This document shows positions 61,400-64,000 of a stretch of DNA of 64,000 nucleotides, in pieces (within the stretch, counting starts at the first letter, position 1; the number at the start of each line of letters is the position of its first letter). The stretch covers positions 1 to 64,000 of the forward strand of contig CAKRVB010000005.1 in assembly GCA_934408725.1 (NCBI GenBank), read 5' to 3'. A program made the translations under genes and the position numbers. Below the pieces are notes generated by a model. The model was not told where the DNA came from, ran no database searches, and saw nothing but the letters and a program-made list of their open reading frames with translations. This DNA is from an uncultured Marvinbryantia sp. (GTDB taxonomy: Bacteria > Bacillota > Clostridia > Lachnospirales > Lachnospiraceae).

Positions 61400-61428
61400 A
61401 TCATACTCGATTTATACCAAAAATGCAA
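61400..61428 (-). promoter_or_regulatory. Promoter candidate of glnN
   Basis: On the minus strand TTGCAT (61423-61428), 17-base spacer, TATGAT (61400-61405). The -35 touches the upstream terminator hairpin. Confidence 0.55.
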
Positions 61429-61460
61429 GAGGTCACTGCAAGGGAATTACAGTGACCTCT
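61428..61460 (-). terminator. Terminator of the NlpC/P60 gene
   Basis: AGAGGTCACTG/CAGTGACCTCT, a perfect 11-bp stem with an 11-base loop. On the minus strand TTGCATTTTTGG follows, a broken U tract. Confidence 0.85.
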
Positions 61461-61501
61461 CTTTATGTATTTATTGATTATCTGATTGGCTTATTTTAAG
61501 A

Positions 61502-63019
61502 CTAACCGATATAGTCAGAAGCTGATGTCGGTGTTCTGTAGTTTACATCAGATACGATGATACCTGTGGTAGAACTGCTGGCATGTACCACCTGTCCATT
61601 ACCAATGTACATACTTACATGTCCGATACCGTAATCTCCGCTTCCTGAGTAGAATAACAGATCGCCTGGCTCCAGCTGGCTTAAGTCAACGGACTTGCCA
61701 CCCTGAGACTGTGCTCCGGCTGTTCTGCTGATGTTAATACCAAAGTTTCCAAGTACAGACTGTGTAAATCCGGAACAGTCTGTTCCATTTGTCAGGGAAG
61801 TACCACCGTATACATACGGGTTACCCACAAACTGTAATGCATAATCTACAATCTGCTGTCTCAGGGAAGAAGAACTGCTGTCAGTTGTATTTGTCACTTC
61901 TGAAGTATCAATTCCTGCTCCCGCTACTGTATCATAAACTGTCTGATCTGCCGCTGCCGCTTCATCCTGTGCTGTCTGAGTCTGATTTGCTGCTGTCTGT
62001 GCATCTGCTGCTGTCTGCTGTGCATAAGCCTCTGCATTGGCAATGGTATCTGCATCTCCTGAACTGTAAGCTTCATCCAATGCTGCCTGTGCATCCGCTG
62101 CTACCTGTTCTGCATAAGCCTGATCTGCTGCTGCCTGGTCCGCTGCTGCCTGTGCCTGATCTGCATAATCACTCTGGCTCTGAAGGTATTCGATCCATGC
62201 CTGATTCTGTGCTTCCCATTCAGCCTGCTCAGCTGCTAACTGTTCCTGATACTGTCTTTCCTGTTCATCCAGCCATGCCTGATATGCTGCCTCTTCTTCT
62301 GCAATTCTTGCTTCTGCTTCCTCATGTGTCTCACCCTGTGGAAGATAGGATGCATAGCTTACATAATCTGCACTTACATATCCTTCTGTAGATCCTGTGG
62401 AAATCTTTGCCCATCCACCCAGGTCTTCTTCCAGATATACGATCTGGTCTGCTGTCACCGTATCTACTACGTCTGCATCCTCAGACGGTTCGGAACGAAC
62501 CATCAGTGCTTCTGCATTGACCTGTGCTACCGGTGTTGCTGCCTGCTCTACTACTGCTGCTGCATCTGCTCCTGTGGTCATCAGATACTTGGCTACATAT
62601 CCGGTACAGTTACCAGACTGAATATAATACCAGTCGCCTTCTTCTCCAAGGATGGTCGCACAGTTGTTCTCATATAAATATCCGACTACATCAGAGTTCG
62701 CATCTGCATTCGCTCTGATATTGAAAAATGTCTCGTCTCCAGGCTGTGCCACTGCAACAGTACCGATCAGACTACTGTCCTGCGCTGCCTCTGCGGACTC
62801 TGTATTCTCTTCAGATGCCGTACCTTCTGTCGTGCTCTCTGTTTCTTCTGTCTTCTGTGTATCTTCTGCTGCCGCTTCCTTCACATTAGCAGTTGTGCTG
62901 ACACCTACCAGATTCGTTCCAGCTGCAAAAGCTGCCATAGAACTGCTTCCTGCCAGCATACTGCCTGTCACAAAACAAGCTGCTGCTCTCATTACATGCT
63001 TTTTCATTCCCTTGTTCAT
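61502..63019 (-). CDS. Secreted SH3-NlpC/P60 peptidoglycan hydrolase
   Basis: 505 residues from the ATG ten bases after GGAGG. Signal peptide (about 1-33, ending AAFAAG). An acidic Thr/Glu region is followed by two bacterial SH3 domains (about 82-145 and 160-222), then an Ala/Gln-rich coiled region (about 230-380) with many tandem AADQAAADQA-type units, and an NlpC/P60 domain (about 390-505): Cys in GTDCSGFTQSV, His in GIGHVSMYIG, and VVHASS. It cuts stem-peptide bonds in peptidoglycan, probably in cell separation. Two WalR-like boxes flank its promoter. Confidence 0.94.
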   Translation of the reverse strand: MNKGMKKHVMRAAACFVTGSMLAGSSSMAAFAAGTNLVGVSTTANVKEAAAEDTQKTEETESTTEGTASEENTESAEAAQDSSLIGTVAVAQPGDETFFNIRANADANSDVVGYLYENNCATILGEEGDWYYIQSGNCTGYVAKYLMTTGADAAAVVEQAATPVAQVNAEALMVRSEPSEDADVVDTVTADQIVYLEEDLGGWAKISTGSTEGYVSADYVSYASYLPQGETHEEAEARIAEEEAAYQAWLDEQERQYQEQLAAEQAEWEAQNQAWIEYLQSQSDYADQAQAAADQAAADQAYAEQVAADAQAALDEAYSSGDADTIANAEAYAQQTAADAQTAANQTQTAQDEAAAADQTVYDTVAGAGIDTSEVTNTTDSSSSSLRQQIVDYALQFVGNPYVYGGTSLTNGTDCSGFTQSVLGNFGINISRTAGAQSQGGKSVDLSQLEPGDLLFYSGSGDYGIGHVSMYIGNGQVVHASSSTTGIIVSDVNYRTPTSASDYIG

Positions 63020-63081
63020 CAAAATCAATCCTCCAAATACCCAATCAATAAATACGAAATACATCCAATCAATACATAAAT

Positions 63082-63098
63082 ATTACATAAATGTTACA
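63082..63098 (-). promoter_or_regulatory. WalR-like box downstream of NlpC/P60 promoter
   Basis: On the minus strand TGTAAC-ATTTA-TGTAAT, a full match to the TGTWAH-N5-TGTWAH box of WalR (YycF). It lies about 8-24 bases after the predicted transcript start. Confidence 0.6.
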
Positions 63099-63112
63099 TT
63101 TATTACGTTCAC

Positions 63113-63141
63113 ATCTTAACATATGGGAATTGGTTTGTCAA
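63113..63141 (-). promoter_or_regulatory. Promoter of NlpC/P60 hydrolase gene
   Basis: On the minus strand TTGACA (63136-63141), 17-base spacer, TAAGAT (63113-63118). The transcript should start near 63106. Confidence 0.82.
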
Positions 63142-63187
63142 CAAGTTTTACATTTTTTTTAAGTTTCATGGAAATCGAGCTTATTCT

Positions 63188-63204
63188 GTAACATCTTTGT
63201 TACA
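63188..63204. promoter_or_regulatory. WalR-like box upstream of NlpC/P60 promoter
   Basis: On the minus strand TGTAAC-AAAGA-TGTTAC, matching TGTWAH-N5-TGTWAH; the repeat is also palindromic. It lies about 47 bases upstream of the -35, between the VWA gene stop and the promoter. Confidence 0.6.
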
Positions 63205-63217
63205 TTTTGAATTTATT

Positions 63218-64000
63218 TTACCAGTCCAGAAGTTTTTGCAGATACTGTCCTACCACATTGGAAAAATTACGAATGTCCTTAATATAAGCAAAGTCTTTTC
63301 CAAAGATTCGCTTCTCAGCCTGGAGATCCTGCTCTTTTCCCGCAAATACCCCCAGCACATACACACCTTTATTCCTTGCCTTCCGCACTTCCTGGGCGGT
63401 ATCCTTTACTGCGTAATCTCCACAATACGGCTTTGGATTTCTGCTGTTCGGCCGGTTCACCACCACATCATTGGGCCGGCCATCACTTAAGACAATTAAG
63501 ATTTTATTTTCCTCTTCCCGCTGCAGCAGGGAATCTGCTGCTGCCCGGATGGCCAGACCATCCCTGTTATTAGAAGAGGTGGTGTACTGTAAAATCTTCC
63601 GGTTTTCACTTTTCGGCGCATCGTATTCCCGGAACCGCTGCATGACAGTATAATCCCAGAACGTGCAGAAGCTCATCACCCGGTGAGGAATCTGTACATT
63701 GCTCAGTGCCTCACTGATGATAAAAGCCTGCAGCGCTACCTGGCTCTGACGGTCTCTCTGGGAACCGCTGGCATCCATCAGGATGTCCACTACAAAATCG
63801 GTCTCATTCTGGCGAATCACACGCCGGAACAATTTCGTATCCTCCGTTCTTCCCAGCTTCCACAATCTGGATGGGATAATACTTCCATACTCCGCCAGCA
63901 ATTCCTCCTGCTGGGTCCTTGTAACCAGTGAGCGCTTCAGATTATGCGTCATGATATCCACATTTCGTTTCACCATATTCTTGCTGTTACGTAACAGCAG
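63218..64000 (-). CDS. VWA-domain protein (CobT/NorD-like), 5' end outside window
   Basis: The frame is open through base 64000, so about 261 C-terminal residues are seen and the start is beyond the window. A von Willebrand A domain starts with the MIDAS motif VVDILMDASGSQ, then Thr/Ser-rich TTSSNNRDGLA and ILIVLSDGRPNDV as the third MIDAS element. The part before has RSLVTRTQQEELLAEYGSIIPSRLWKLG. Similar proteins (CobT-like chelatase parts or NorD-type proteins) usually work with a MoxR-type AAA ATPase in metal insertion or complex assembly. That partner would be upstream, outside the window. Confidence 0.8.
   Translation of the reverse strand: MLLRNSKNMVKRNVDIMTHNLKRSLVTRTQQEELLAEYGSIIPSRLWKLGRTEDTKLFRRVIRQNETDFVVDILMDASGSQRDRQSQVALQAFIISEALSNVQIPHRVMSFCTFWDYTVMQRFREYDAPKSENRKILQYTTSSNNRDGLAIRAAADSLLQREEENKILIVLSDGRPNDVVVNRPNSRNPKPYCGDYAVKDTAQEVRKARNKGVYVLGVFAGKEQDLQAEKRIFGKDFAYIKDIRNFSNVVGQYLQKLLDW

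Overview
The window reads as chromosome of a gut-type Firmicute of the Lachnospiraceae, probably close to Blautia. This is an inference from family-level features: Gram-positive style operons with AGGAGG ribosome sites, glutamine synthetase type III, a Streptococcus/Clostridium-type fab operon using FabK, a MecA adaptor, a CwlD-like amidase, and type IV pili without an outer-membrane secretin. No rRNA, tRNA, CRISPR array or prophage was seen. Most genes lie on the minus strand.

Layout. 1-760: decayed tandem copies of an Rpn-type nuclease/transposase gene. 880-20,400: one long minus-strand type IV pilus locus. Read from its promoter at about 20,400, it encodes a giant 2,463-residue prepilin, three minor prepilin-like proteins, PilB, PilT, PilC, prepilin peptidase, a PilM-PilN fusion, PilO, a LytTR regulator with a degenerate receiver, a degenerate GHKL-type protein and two class III pilins. 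20,420-22,740: a REP-associated tyrosine transposase (RAYT) gene, cytidine deaminase and a cytidylate-kinase-like gene, interleaved with copies of a palindromic element. 22,740-27,700: branched-chain amino acid ABC importer. 27,800-35,800: two sugar-sensing/uptake units (binding protein, sensor kinase, regulator, second binding protein; then a ribose-type ABC importer). 36,000-43,700: proS, DUF402, dCMP deaminase, rpiB, a phosphatase-like protein, tsaC, cwlD and a GH18 hydrolase. 44,100-45,150: mecA and a DUF1858 protein. 45,280-56,970: a complete fatty acid synthesis operon ending in a MarR/FabT-like regulator and a patatin. 57,100-61,430: Amt-PII fusion and glutamine synthetase III. 61,500-63,200: a secreted SH3-NlpC/P60 hydrolase. 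63,218-64,000: part of a VWA-domain protein.

Most notable. (1) The pilus locus starts with a giant modular prepilin, best explained as a tip adhesin, and contains a degenerate regulator pair with a nearby LytTR-like 21-bp direct repeat. (2) A family of GGGGACGG(A/T)GTTTT...AAAAC(A/T)CCGTCCCC palindromes occurs seven times in the window. Two copies flank the RAYT gene and several abut or overlap stop codons, which suggests a REP/REPIN-like system in a Firmicute that doubles as terminators. (3) Clear promoter and operator candidates fit the genes they precede: a FabT-like box on the fab promoter and two WalR-like boxes around the NlpC/P60 promoter. (4) Several fusions or altered enzymes stand out: PilM-PilN, AccD-AccA, Amt-PII, and a phosphatase-like protein with Ser in place of the nucleophilic Cys.

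All assignments come from reading the sequence and family knowledge; no database search was run.
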